Below are positions 25,901 to 33,773 of a DNA stretch of 64,000 nucleotides, piece after piece (the stretch's first letter is position 1; the number at the start of each line of letters is the position of its first letter). Source of the stretch: an uncultured Prevotella sp. Lineage in GTDB: Bacteria > Bacteroidota > Bacteroidia > Bacteroidales > Bacteroidaceae. The translations under genes and the position numbers were made by a program. The DNA is taken from the NCBI GenBank assembly GCA_905196835.1, contig CAJJWN010000001.1:160554-224553 (forward strand). Direction: 5' to 3'. The notes beneath the pieces are model-generated. The model worked only from the letters and a program-made list of their open reading frames with translations. It made no database searches and was not told the origin of the DNA.

Positions 25901-26563
25901 ACGGCGCGTCAGGGCGAAATAACCGCGCTCATCGGCCCGTCGGGCGGAGGAAAGAGCACCGCCGCACGCCTGGCGGCACGCTTCTGGGACATCCATTCAG
26001 GACGCATCACCATCGGAGGGGTTGACATCTCGACAGTAGACCCCGAGGCTCTGTTGCGCAACTTCTCGATAGTGTTCCAAGACGTAGTGCTGTTCAACGC
26101 CTCCGTAATTGACAACATACGCATAGGCAGGCGCGACGCAAGCGACGAGGAGGTGCTCCGCGTGGCACGCCTTGCCTGCTGCGGCGAGTTCGTAAGGCGT
26201 CTGCCCGACGGTTACGACACCGTAATCGGCGAGAACGGGCAGACCCTCTCGGGCGGCGAGCGGCAGCGCATATCCATCGCCCGGGCACTGTTGAAGGACG
26301 CGCCTGTGGTGCTGCTTGACGAGGCCACGGCGTCTCTGGACGTAGAGAACGAGACTCTTATCCAAGCCGGAATATCCGAACTGGTACGCAACAAGACCGT
26401 GCTCATCATCGCACACCGTATGCGCACCATTGCCAATGCCGACAAAATACTCGTGCTCGACGGCGGCACCATTGCCGAGCAGGGCACGCCTGGCGAGCTG
26501 AAAGCCCGTGGCGGATACTTCGCCAGGATGCTGGCCTTACAGCAGGAAACGGCCGGCAGGTAA
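22928..26563 (+). CDS. Single-chain double ABC exporter (TMD-NBD-TMD-NBD), IrtAB/YbtPQ-like
   Basis: 1211 aa, made of two complete ABC exporter halves. Half 1: six-helix TMD (about 1-320), Walker A GASGSGKTT (about 372-380), LSGGERQR (about 477-484), Walker B VILLDEATAFADPENE. Linker: about 575-650, polar and low in complexity. Half 2: TMD (about 655-935), Walker A GPSGGGKST (about 1003-1011), LSGGERQR (about 1108), Walker B VVLLDEATASLD. DEATAFADPENE is typical of IrtA/YbtP-type transporters, normally two genes forming a heterodimer; here they are fused in frame. Substrate unknown; siderophore or drug transport are possibilities. Downstream of a TetR gene, which probably controls it. Confidence 0.88.
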   Translation: MKTLSRLQGYMGRRKALLPLAVGLSALGGLAGFAPFVFIWLIVKELLTGGSPGASPHITAYALWAAGTAVGGVVLYFGALMCSHLAAFRVESNIRKSAMRRIVNMPLGFFDTNTSGKIRKIIDDNAGITHSFLAHQLPDMAGTALVPLLAVALIAVFDWRLGLACLVPVFTAMGIMAYTMNTRGRAFMREYMTLLEQMNTEAVEYVRGIPVVKVFQQTVFSFKNFYRTIMQYNKTATHYTLLWQRPMTLYTVIINSFAYLLVPVAVILTGMGEGLGAVMLNLILFVLVTPVFSECVMKSMYIGQAFGQADEAVRRLDALTAYPELKETAAPKEPKAFDITFENVTFAYPGTDADVLQNVTFTVKQGQRVAIVGASGSGKTTVARLVPRFYDVKSGSVKIGGIDVRDISRDGLMHTVSFVFQNPQLMKTSILENIRYGKPEATLEGVGRAVDMAQCRDIIDRLPYGLDTVIGTEGTYLSGGERQRIALARAFMKDAPVILLDEATAFADPENEHLVQLALRRLTHGKTVLTIAHRLSSVADADEIIVMDGGRIAERGTHDALLCRKGIYYNRWNEYCDAVKWTIGKPSTASQEAKAHPAGTAERSMKSPSTDTPHLYETTEKTCSSTREKPGGPLAFISRRFALSAKGARDFCRGVAWTTLFDLALMFPAVFVFIFLADAMPPITGAGTAFGHSLAFYSALALAFMAVMYIVGVRQYRSTYTSVYAESANRRIALAEKLRRLPLAFFGEKNLSDLTATIMDDCTDLEHTFSHSVPQLFASLLCLVLIAAGMGAYCWPLAAALFWVVPVALGTLLLANRWMRHSNKANYMNKRAVTEIIQEGLDTVQEIKSYGQEGRYASKLDRAIDRYERIMTRGELLLGTIVNGSQSILKLGLASVVVVGAWLMAAGTVDLFTYLVFLIVGSRVYSPINEVLNNLAALTYLDVRIARMNEMEQMPVQEGTDAPMDGGYDIAFEHVSFAYEDRKQVLTDVSFTARQGEITALIGPSGGGKSTAARLAARFWDIHSGRITIGGVDISTVDPEALLRNFSIVFQDVVLFNASVIDNIRIGRRDASDEEVLRVARLACCGEFVRRLPDGYDTVIGENGQTLSGGERQRISIARALLKDAPVVLLDEATASLDVENETLIQAGISELVRNKTVLIIAHRMRTIANADKILVLDGGTIAEQGTPGELKARGGYFARMLALQQETAGR

Positions 26564-26631
26564 GCAGCCTGCAAGCAGTCGGCAATGCGTTTCCCACATT
26601 GCCGACAACACTTTGTGGCCTACGCTTTTCC

Positions 26632-26742
26632 GAAAGACCGTCAATCGCGATGTAAAAGGCCATGAATTATACGCTAAAAAGCCGTCTTTTATACGCTAAA
26701 AGACGGCCTTTCGCAAAGTGGTTGATTGTCAGGCTGTTGGCA
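26632..26742. repeat. 22-bp unit array R7 plus companion motif
   Basis: Units at 26632, 26654, 26676 and 26698; companion variant TTGATTGTCAGGCTGTTGGC at about 26722-26741. Apart from this, 26564-26932 shows nothing gene-like. Confidence 0.83.
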
Positions 26743-26932
26743 AAGGGCTTTTACATGAATTCCTGTCGGCCGTCAGCGTAGCGCTTCATCACTATTTTGC
26801 GCTGCCGTTCCACATCCTTTTCTCACTTGTTTGACATTGACCGTGAAGTATTACATTACACGATATAATGGCAAAAATAGCGAAATTCAAGTTAAGTTCA
26901 AGCCAAACCTTGATTTATTTGGCAAAAAAGCG

Positions 26933-26941
26933 TATCTTTGC
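26933..26941 (+). promoter_or_regulatory. Promoter -7 box for the 44-aa gene
   Basis: TATCTTTGC, about 33 nt upstream of the ATG at 26975. Confidence 0.65.
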
Positions 26942-26974
26942 GGATGCAACATAAACATTGGGGAGGAACGAGAT

Positions 26975-27109
26975 ATGAGGACATCAGCAGCAATGGAGCA
27001 CCTTTGGCTTTATTTGCAGTCGCTGCCGAAGAGCAACAAAAAATGGCTGTTGAGGAAGTTTTTGGAGGATTTGCAGGCTCAGGACAAAAAGGCGGCAGGT
27101 AGAAACTAA
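26975..27109 (+). CDS. 44-aa hypothetical protein
   Basis: Short gene with a promoter box and GGGGAGGAACGAGAT directly before the ATG, one of the few real Shine-Dalgarno-like sites in this window. The protein, from MRTSAAMEHLWLYLQSLP to LRKFLEDLQAQDKKAAGRN, looks like a single amphipathic helix pair with many Lys/Arg residues. It resembles small antitoxin-like helices in general character only; no toxin gene is adjacent. The next gene (MerR type) starts 66 nt after its stop and may be on the same transcript. Confidence 0.6.
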   Translation: MRTSAAMEHLWLYLQSLPKSNKKWLLRKFLEDLQAQDKKAAGRN

Positions 27110-27175
27110 CGGCACGCGGGCATTGACTGCGGACGGAAAACAGAGAATTAAATCAGACGAAAATACCGGACAGAC

Positions 27176-27523
27176 ATGGCACTTAACACGGACAAGAACC
27201 TGAAACTGTATTACTCAATCAAGGAAGTGGCCGAGATGGTAGGCGTCTCGGACAGCATGTTGCGCTTCTGGGAGAAGGAAATACCCATGCTGAAGCCCAA
27301 GACCACGGGCAACAACGTGCGCCAGTACACCGAGGCCGACATAGAGAACGTCAAGGCTGTGTACAACCTTGTCAAGGTGCGCGGCTTCAAACTGGCCGCC
27401 GCACGCAAGATGCTGCGCGAGAACAAGCAGGGAGTTGACAACAACGCGCGCCTGATAGAGCGGTTGATTAAGGTGCGCAACGAGTTGAAAGAGATGAAGA
27501 AGCACCTGGACTACCTGACCTGA
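27176..27523 (+). CDS. MerR family transcriptional regulator
   Basis: 115 aa. The winged HTH of MerR proteins covers residues 11-80: YYSIKEVAEMVGVSDSMLRF, then WEKEIPMLKPKTTGNNVRQY and TEADIENVKAVYNLVKVRGF. A C-terminal helix (ARLIERLIKVRNELKEMKK) gives the dimerising coiled coil. There is no effector domain, as in the short Bacteroidales MerR proteins. Target and signal are not visible. It ends 38 nt before a strong bidirectional terminator. Confidence 0.88.
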   Translation: MALNTDKNLKLYYSIKEVAEMVGVSDSMLRFWEKEIPMLKPKTTGNNVRQYTEADIENVKAVYNLVKVRGFKLAAARKMLRENKQGVDNNARLIERLIKVRNELKEMKKHLDYLT

Positions 27524-27560
27524 CAGGCGGGTTTCTCTTTCTGACGGTAATTTATATAAA

Positions 27561-27604
27561 AAGAACTTACACCTTGGTTTTTTGTTAAATCGGTGTAAGT
27601 TCTT
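27561..27604. terminator. Bidirectional terminator between merR-like and yjbQ genes
   Basis: AAGAACTTACACC (27561-27573) and GGTGTAAGTTCTT (27592-27604), with A- and T-rich flanks on both sides, between two convergent genes. Confidence 0.85.
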
Positions 27605-27665
27605 TCTTTATTAAGTGCTCGTACAAATCATTGTGTACGTGTAGTCCCTGACAAATGAAGGCTGT

Positions 27666-28079
27666 CTATTCTCCTATTACTGTGGCGACGATGCGCCGCG
27701 AGCCTCCGTATAGGCGGTACTCGCAGAGGTAAATGCCCTGCCATGTGCCGAGGTTGAGGCGGTGGTTGGTAATGGGTATGGTGAGGCTTACGCCTGAAAG
27801 GGTTGATTTCGCGTGCGCGGGCATGTCGTCGTCGCCTTCGAGCGTGTGCGTGTAGAACGGTTGGCGTTCGGGCACCATGCGGTTGAAAATGCTTTCCATG
27901 TCGGTGCGCACATCGGGGTCTGCGTTTTCGTTGATGGTAAGTCCGCAGCTGGTGTGCTTCACAAAGAGGTTGAGCAGCCCCGTTTTAGGCAACGTAGGCA
28001 GCTGACTGACGATTTCATCGGTGACGAGGTGGAAGCCGCGGCGGCGCGGCTTGATAGTTATTTCTACTTGTGCAATCAT
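27666..28079 (-). CDS. yjbQ: YjbQ family protein (UPF0047)
   Basis: 137 aa, full length for the family. Diagnostic text: LNLFVKHTSCGLTINENADPD, MPAHAKSTLSGVSLTIPI and GTWQGIYLCEYR. The conserved HTS and CEYR residues are present. YjbQ proteins are small trimeric enzymes with weak secondary thiamine-phosphate synthase activity; the physiological role remains unclear. It is cytoplasmic, without neighbouring thiamine genes. A TTAAGAA-family inverted repeat separates it from the pectinesterase gene upstream. Confidence 0.9.
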   Translation of the reverse strand: MIAQVEITIKPRRRGFHLVTDEIVSQLPTLPKTGLLNLFVKHTSCGLTINENADPDVRTDMESIFNRMVPERQPFYTHTLEGDDDMPAHAKSTLSGVSLTIPITNHRLNLGTWQGIYLCEYRLYGGSRRIVATVIGE

Positions 28080-28086
28080 GTTTTTA

Positions 28087-28180
28087 TAGTTAAGAATTAA
28101 GAGTTAAGAATTAAGAAAATATGTATTGTTGGCAATTTTCAAAGCATATTTTCTTACTTCTTAACTCTTAATTCTTAATT
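28087..28180. repeat. Long AT-rich inverted repeat L6 (TTAAGAA family)
   Basis: Arms about 35 bp at 28088-28122 and 28145-28180 with one or two mismatches, placed immediately after the pectinesterase stop. Confidence 0.85.
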
Positions 28181-29148
28181 TACATTGTCGGTTTCCAGTC
28201 CTTTAATACGTTTTCGAGCGTTACTTGGGCGGCTTCTTTCTTTGTAAGCTGTTTGCTCCAAGATACCCTCTCCGAAGTCTTTGCGCCGTCGCCGGTGTTG
28301 TTGTACTCACGGTAACGGGCGGTCTGCTCGTTCTTCGGGTTCTTCCAGTTGTGCCAGCCAGCCGCTACGATGTGGCCGCCAAGGTCGCAGTTCATGAACA
28401 GCGTGTAGGCATAAGGGCGCCACGGGCGGCCGAGATATACTTTGGTTATGCCGGGCGCGGCGATCAGGCGGCAGCGGTTGAACACGTAGCCGAACTGCAT
28501 GTCCTGCGGTGTCGAGGCCGCCGTAACGTATGAGTTGGCCTTGCTGTGTATTGTGCAGCCTTCAAACCATGCCGTTGACGGGCCGAAAATGAAGTCTGTC
28601 GTGCCCTCGATGTAGCAGTCTTTGAAGTAAAGGCGCGTGCCTCCTACGCCGGTATAGACGGTGTCCTGGTTGCCGAGCAGGCGGCAGCCGATGAACGTTA
28701 TGCGGTCGCCCTCGGTGTGTATGGCTACGGCCTGGCCGAGTTTTGCGGCGTTGTTCTCTATTGTTATGTTCTTGAACGTAATGTCGCTGCCCTCCACTTT
28801 TACCGTATATGTGCGGAAAGTGCCCATCGGCTTGTTTGTCTCGGGCAGGCGGATGTTGGCGTGGTCGTCGTAGGTTATGATTGTGTTGTCGGCGCTTTCG
28901 CCGCAAATCTCGATGTTGGTGAGCCACGACGGGATGACGATTTTCTCCTTGTAAACGCCGTTCTTCACGTAGATTACCTTGTGGTATTCCATGAACGCGC
29001 GGCACACTTCTACGGCTTCACTGACGGTACGGAACTGCCCCGTGCCGTCACGTGCGACGAACAGGGTGTCGGGGTTGTCGTATTTGCCTGCTGCATAGGC
29101 CGTTGCGGTGAATAGCACGGCCAAGAGTGAGATGAAAAGTTTTTTCAT
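28180..29148 (-). CDS. Pectinesterase (CE8), secreted
   Basis: 322 aa. Signal peptide MKKLFISLLAVLFTATAYA, then a right-handed beta-helix. Pectinesterase active-site signatures are all visible: GQAVA with Gln139, GNQDTVY with Gln161 and Asp162, DFIFG with Asp185, and LGRPW with Arg241. The enzyme removes methyl esters from homogalacturonan, consistent with plant-fibre use in the gut. No other pectin genes are adjacent, so it is isolated from a PUL. ATG 29148 was chosen because it starts the signal peptide; the longer frame upstream is not secretory. Confidence 0.92.
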   Translation of the reverse strand: MKKLFISLLAVLFTATAYAAGKYDNPDTLFVARDGTGQFRTVSEAVEVCRAFMEYHKVIYVKNGVYKEKIVIPSWLTNIEICGESADNTIITYDDHANIRLPETNKPMGTFRTYTVKVEGSDITFKNITIENNAAKLGQAVAIHTEGDRITFIGCRLLGNQDTVYTGVGGTRLYFKDCYIEGTTDFIFGPSTAWFEGCTIHSKANSYVTAASTPQDMQFGYVFNRCRLIAAPGITKVYLGRPWRPYAYTLFMNCDLGGHIVAAGWHNWKNPKNEQTARYREYNNTGDGAKTSERVSWSKQLTKKEAAQVTLENVLKDWKPTM

Positions 29149-29210
29149 TTTATTGATTGGTTTTAGTATTGTTGTGGGATAAACTGGGAGGACTGTGAGG
29201 TTAGAGTGGC

Positions 29211-29270
29211 AGGAGATAAGGGAAAAGGGAAGTTTAGACATACTCCTTTTCTCTTTTCTCCTACCATGCT
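29211..29270. repeat. Imperfect purine/pyrimidine inverted repeat
   Basis: GGCAGGAGATAAGGGAAAAG and ACTCCTTTTCTCTTTTCTCC are roughly complementary over about 24 nt, between the relA stop and the pectinesterase start. Probably a terminator for the relA operon. Confidence 0.6.
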
Positions 29271-29276
29271 TTAAAA

Positions 29277-31547
29277 TCAAACTATCTGTGTCACTTCTTG
29301 CAGTCCGTTGATTTTTTTCAGTTTGTCGATTATAGTCTTCACGTCTTCACGGTCGTGTATGCGCAACTCCAATGACCCGTCGAAGATGCCTTCATCGCAC
29401 GAAATGGTGATTTTGTGGATGTTCACGTTCAGTTCTTCCGATATAACCTGTGTAAGTTCATTGAGAATGCCGATACGGTCGGTACCCTTTATTTCAATCA
29501 TCGCGTCAAAGAAGAGCTGCTTGTGCATGTCCCATTTTGCATCGAGTATGCGGTTGCCGTAACTCGACTTGAGTTTTGCCGCTACGGGGCACGAACGCTT
29601 GTGGATTTCTATGCGGTTCTTGCCGTCGATGAAGCCGAGCGCGTCGTCGCCGGGAATAGGATGGCAGCATTGTGGGAAGATGAACTGGCTGATGTTTTCG
29701 TCGGTGATATAGATTGGCTTCTTGCGGTTGAAACCTTCCTTTACTATGAAATAGTCAGGCTTCTTCTCTTCCTGTTCCTTTTTCTTCTTGCCGACGAAGG
29801 GGACGAATTTGCGCAGGTTTCCGGCCAGGTTCTGTTTTTTCTTCTTGCCTGTTATTTCGTCTATGTCCTTGTCGCCAAGTATGATGGTCTTGTCGCCAAG
29901 TGCTTTGAGTAGCGTCTCAGGCTTTTGCACGTCGTGGAAGTCGCACAGCTTGTCGATGATTGATGAATTTGGTTCAAGCGAATGCTTTTTCAGAAATTCA
30001 GCCAGCACTTCTTCACCTTTTTTCTGTATTTCCTTTGCGTTACGCCTTAGTATGGCCTGGATTTTGGCCTTGGCTTTGGCCGTAGAAGCGAAGTTTATCC
30101 ATGACGGCTGTACGTGTTGCGAGTTCGACGTAAGTATTTCCACTTGGTCGCCGCTTTGCAGCTTATGGCTTAGCGGCACAAGCTTGTGGTTTACTTTTGC
30201 TCCGATGCAGTGGCTGCCGAGGAAAGTGTGGATTTGGAAGGCGAAGTCAAGGGCTGTGCATCCTGCCGGCATGGTCTTTATTTCGCCTTTCGGCGTGAAC
30301 ACAAATATCTCTGATGCGAACAGGTTTAGCTTGATGGCGTCGAGGAAGTCCATGGCGTCAGGCTGCGGGTCGTCAAGTATTTCCTTGATGGTTCGCAGCC
30401 AGTTGTTCAGTTCGCCGTCGTCTTCGGCTATCTCTTCACCCTCCTTGTATTTCCAATGGGCGGCGAAGCCTTGCTCTGCTATTTCGTCCATGCGGTCAGA
30501 ACGGATTTGCACCTCAATCCAGCGGCCTTGTTTGCTCATAAGCGTTACGTGCAATGCCTGGTAGCCGTTGGCCTTAGGATGGTTGACCCAGTCGCGCAGG
30601 CGGTCGGGATGCGACTTGTAGATTTGGCTTATTGCTACGTAGATGTTGAAGCATTCGTTCACTTCCTCTTCTCTCTTCTTTGGCTTGAAGATTATGCGCA
30701 CGGCGAGAATGTCGTAGATTTGGTCGAAGGTGACGTGCTTGTTCTGCATCTTGTTCCAAATGGAATAAGGGCTTTTCACACGCGCCTTTATCTGATATTC
30801 AATACCCATTTTGTCCAATGCTTCGCGTATGGGCGTTGTGAAGTCGGCAAAAAGGCTCTCGCGCGACGCCTGTGTGTCGGTAAGCTGGTCTTCTATCAGT
30901 TTATACTCTTCGGGGTGTTCGAACTTGAAGCTAAGGTTTTCAAGTTCGGTCTTGATTTTGTTCAGGCCAAGCCTGTTGGCAAGTGGTGCGTAGATGTACA
31001 GCGTCTCTCCTGCAATCTTGTATTGCTTGTTGGCCGGTTGGCTGTCAAGTGTGCGCATGTTGTGCAGGCGGTCGCATATTTTTATGAGTATGACGCGAAT
31101 GTCGTCGCTCATGGTGAGCAGCAGTTTTTTGAAGTTTTCGGCTTGGGCTGATGCTTGTTCGCCGAATATGCCGCCTGATATTTTCGTAAGTCCGTCTACT
31201 ATCTGCGCGATTTTGTGGCCGAAGATGTTTTCAATGTCTTCTACGGTGTAGTCGGTATCCTCGACTACATCGTGCAGCAATGCGGCGCTGATGCTCGTCG
31301 AGCCTAACCCCATTTCCGAGCACGCAATCTGGGCTACGGCTATTGGGTGCATGATGTATGGCTCGCCTGACAGGCGGCGCACGCCCTTATGCGCTTGTTT
31401 GGCAAAGTTGAACGCCTTTGTTATCAGGTCTACTTTCTTGCGGTGGCGTGTTGCCAGATAACTGTCAAGCAGGTGTTGGAACGCGTCGTTCACCATTTTC
31501 TCTTCCGCTTCGGCTCTTGCTTTGTCTATGCTGTTTTGCTCTTCCAT
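29277..31547 (-). CDS. relA: RelA/SpoT bifunctional (p)ppGpp synthase/hydrolase
   Basis: 756 aa, full-length RSH protein. The N-terminal hydrolase domain is intact (His53, His67 in MHPIAVA, His92-Asp93 in LLHDVVEDT), so hydrolysis is expected; the synthase domain follows (YQALHVTLMSKQGRWIEVQI), then TGS (FTPKGEIKTMPAGCTALDFA), a zinc-finger/helical region (PQCCHPIPGDD) and the ACT domain (GTDRIGILNELTQVISEELN). It makes and degrades the stringent-response alarmone. It is the last gene of the run parA-parB-DUF5683-mltD-relA, with 57 nt to mltD. Confidence 0.95.
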   Translation of the reverse strand: MEEQNSIDKARAEAEEKMVNDAFQHLLDSYLATRHRKKVDLITKAFNFAKQAHKGVRRLSGEPYIMHPIAVAQIACSEMGLGSTSISAALLHDVVEDTDYTVEDIENIFGHKIAQIVDGLTKISGGIFGEQASAQAENFKKLLLTMSDDIRVILIKICDRLHNMRTLDSQPANKQYKIAGETLYIYAPLANRLGLNKIKTELENLSFKFEHPEEYKLIEDQLTDTQASRESLFADFTTPIREALDKMGIEYQIKARVKSPYSIWNKMQNKHVTFDQIYDILAVRIIFKPKKREEEVNECFNIYVAISQIYKSHPDRLRDWVNHPKANGYQALHVTLMSKQGRWIEVQIRSDRMDEIAEQGFAAHWKYKEGEEIAEDDGELNNWLRTIKEILDDPQPDAMDFLDAIKLNLFASEIFVFTPKGEIKTMPAGCTALDFAFQIHTFLGSHCIGAKVNHKLVPLSHKLQSGDQVEILTSNSQHVQPSWINFASTAKAKAKIQAILRRNAKEIQKKGEEVLAEFLKKHSLEPNSSIIDKLCDFHDVQKPETLLKALGDKTIILGDKDIDEITGKKKKQNLAGNLRKFVPFVGKKKKEQEEKKPDYFIVKEGFNRKKPIYITDENISQFIFPQCCHPIPGDDALGFIDGKNRIEIHKRSCPVAAKLKSSYGNRILDAKWDMHKQLFFDAMIEIKGTDRIGILNELTQVISEELNVNIHKITISCDEGIFDGSLELRIHDREDVKTIIDKLKKINGLQEVTQIV

Positions 31548-31604
31548 GACCGTGTGTTTCTAAAGATATTATATAAATAAGGTGTATGCGTGCCGGTAAG
31601 AGTC

Positions 31605-32921
31605 TTATCTTACCCTTATTTTCTTTCCGGCACGGATGTTGTTGCCACGTATGCCGTTGAGTTGACGCAGTTTTTTCACAGTCGTGTGGTTCCTCTCTGC
31701 TATTTCCGACAGAGTGTCGCCTTGTCGTATTGTGACTCTTTTCACCCTTGAACGTCTCCTTCGCCGTGAAGAACTTTTGCGTTTTGTTGCGCTTTTGCGT
31801 ACGCTGCTGGTGCTGGTAGTGTTGTCAACTTCCACCAAAGAACGTCTTGTGAAAAGTGCGTCTGCCTTATAGTTATAGATGGAGTCTTCGTTTGCAATGA
31901 ATGTGTTGGTTGCCGTAGCCGGCATCCTTATTATTGAAGGTTTGTTGCTGCCGTTCACGATGTCGCGGCGGTATTGCGGGTTAAGCGTGCGCAGTTCGTC
32001 TATGTCGATGCCGCAAACTTCGGCAATTTGTTTCAGGTGTACGTCTTTATTGACAACTATTGTGTCTGTCTTTGCCGGCAGTTGTGTGCGCATGGGGCAT
32101 ATGTTGTGCTCGCAGTAGTAGTTCATTACGTAATTTGCCGCAATGAAAGCCGGCACATATCCTCTGGTTTCGCGCGGCAGGTATGGGTATATTTTCCAAT
32201 AGTCGACTTCGCCGCCCGCACGGTGTATGGCCTTGTTGATATTCTCCGGGCCGCAGTTGTACGCTGCGATTACGAGGCTCCAGTCGCCGAATATGTTGTA
32301 AAGGTCTTTCAGGTATCTTGCTGCGGCGAACGATGACTTTACGGGGTCGCGGCGTTCGTCAACCAATGAATTAACTTCAAGTCCGTATTGCTTTCCCGTT
32401 GCAACCATGAACTGCCACAATCCGGCTGCTCCGGCGTGCGATGTCGCCATAGGGTTTAGGGCCGATTCTATGACGGGAAGGTATTTCAGTTCGAGCGGCA
32501 GGCCGTAAGACTCGAGTGCCTCTTCGAATATAGGAGTGTAGAAATTAGAGGCACCGAGCATGTAGCTCACCGAATGGCGCAGACGGCCGGTATATCTGTC
32601 AATGAACTGCTGCACAATGTTGTTGTACGGCATTTCCATGACGTTGGGTAGGCGGCTAAGCCTTTCTATGTATGTCTCTTTCGGATATGTCTTGTTTTCG
32701 TCGCGGTAGTTGCAGTCGTTGTCAGGTTGAAGGTAGGTTTTTGAATAGTATAGGTTCAGGAGGCTGTCTACTTCATAGTTCATGGCTTCCGGCACGTCGA
32801 TGATTTCTTCTTTCCCATCGTCGTCGGTTACGGTTATCTCCTCTTTCTCGTTTTGTGCCTGCGTCACGCAGTTTCCGCCGAGAATCATTGCGGCGATGAT
32901 AATAAACGTCTTTTTTCTCAT
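31605..32921 (-). CDS. mltD: Membrane-bound lytic murein transglycosylase D
   Basis: 438 aa. Signal peptide from ATG 32921 (MRKKTFIIIAAMILGG), then an SLT domain with the catalytic Glu in LPVIESALNPMATSHAGAAG and the motifs GLWQFM and AAYNCGPENINKAI. A C-terminal basic linker (SSSRRRRRSRVKR) is followed by one clear LysM repeat (VTIRQGDTLSEIAERNHTTV); a weaker one (NKDVHLKQIAEVCGIDIDEL) precedes it. The enzyme cleaves peptidoglycan to 1,6-anhydro-muropeptides in the periplasm. It lies 50 nt downstream of the DUF5683 gene. Confidence 0.92.
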   Translation of the reverse strand: MRKKTFIIIAAMILGGNCVTQAQNEKEEITVTDDDGKEEIIDVPEAMNYEVDSLLNLYYSKTYLQPDNDCNYRDENKTYPKETYIERLSRLPNVMEMPYNNIVQQFIDRYTGRLRHSVSYMLGASNFYTPIFEEALESYGLPLELKYLPVIESALNPMATSHAGAAGLWQFMVATGKQYGLEVNSLVDERRDPVKSSFAAARYLKDLYNIFGDWSLVIAAYNCGPENINKAIHRAGGEVDYWKIYPYLPRETRGYVPAFIAANYVMNYYCEHNICPMRTQLPAKTDTIVVNKDVHLKQIAEVCGIDIDELRTLNPQYRRDIVNGSNKPSIIRMPATATNTFIANEDSIYNYKADALFTRRSLVEVDNTTSTSSVRKSATKRKSSSRRRRRSRVKRVTIRQGDTLSEIAERNHTTVKKLRQLNGIRGNNIRAGKKIRVR

Positions 32922-32971
32922 TCTTATATTATGTTGTATGTGCATGTTCAGGTGATATGTTCAGCGTTATG

Positions 32972-33766
32972 TCAGAATGTTACCAAGCATTGCAGGCCAA
33001 TTGACGATGACTTCAGAGGGTTAGCTGACGAGCGGTTGTTTATAACCGCAGGCTGTATGTGCAGGCTGAGGTCTTTTGATATGTCGAATTCCGATAGCGA
33101 CGCGTCAACATAAGCGTCGATTACAGATAATGCGTACACACCTATCAGAATGAAAATGCTAAGGTCTCGATACCTGCGGTAGAAGTCTTTGCGCCGTCTG
33201 AACAGGTCTTGGTAGCGCTCCGTGTTCTCCGGCGTTATTGTATTGCCCAAATGTAGGAACTGGTTGTAGCTCTGCGTGTTTGGGTCATTGTCCATAATGT
33301 CCATGTATGCCTGCGAATAATCGTGGTACATCTGTCCGTTCCATCTTATTGCGTATAGGCATCCAAGAAAACCACCATACACAATTGGTAGTTTCCAGTA
33401 TTTGCGGTTGTATATTTGTCCGGCTCCAGGTATGACAATTGCAAGCCACATTGCGCGCTTGGCACTCGGCCGCCATGTGCTCCAGTCACGTTTTTCCTTG
33501 CGCTTTTTGCCTACGGAGTCTTTTATGACGATGCTTGTTTGTTTTTGGTTTGCCGAATCAACAGATGTGACAATCTTTGCAATGGAGTCTTCCACAGCCG
33601 CATCCAATGCACTGCTTGCCGTTTTTGCCAAGGTGTCTTTTGCGTTGGCTGTGTATGACAGCGTGTCTGTCTCAACGCCTTGGCACGGCAAGATAGATGT
33701 CAGTGCAACACAAATGACAATCGTCCTCGCCAATATATATTTAGACAATCTGCTTTTGTTACTCAC
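32972..33766 (-). CDS. DUF5683 membrane protein
   Basis: 264 aa. An N-terminal signal or anchor (VICVALTSILPCQG), a Ser/Asp-rich spacer, and a C-terminal DUF5683 domain with AKRAMWLAIVIPGAGQIYNR, KYWKLPIVYGGFLGCLYAIR and LSIFILIGVYALSVIDAYVD. The family is linked to parB, mltD and relA in many Bacteroidota; its function is unknown, but a role at the envelope is likely. Only 7 nt separate it from parB. Confidence 0.9.
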   Translation of the reverse strand: MSNKSRLSKYILARTIVICVALTSILPCQGVETDTLSYTANAKDTLAKTASSALDAAVEDSIAKIVTSVDSANQKQTSIVIKDSVGKKRKEKRDWSTWRPSAKRAMWLAIVIPGAGQIYNRKYWKLPIVYGGFLGCLYAIRWNGQMYHDYSQAYMDIMDNDPNTQSYNQFLHLGNTITPENTERYQDLFRRRKDFYRRYRDLSIFILIGVYALSVIDAYVDASLSEFDISKDLSLHIQPAVINNRSSANPLKSSSIGLQCLVTF

Positions 33767-33773
33767 AACCTTC

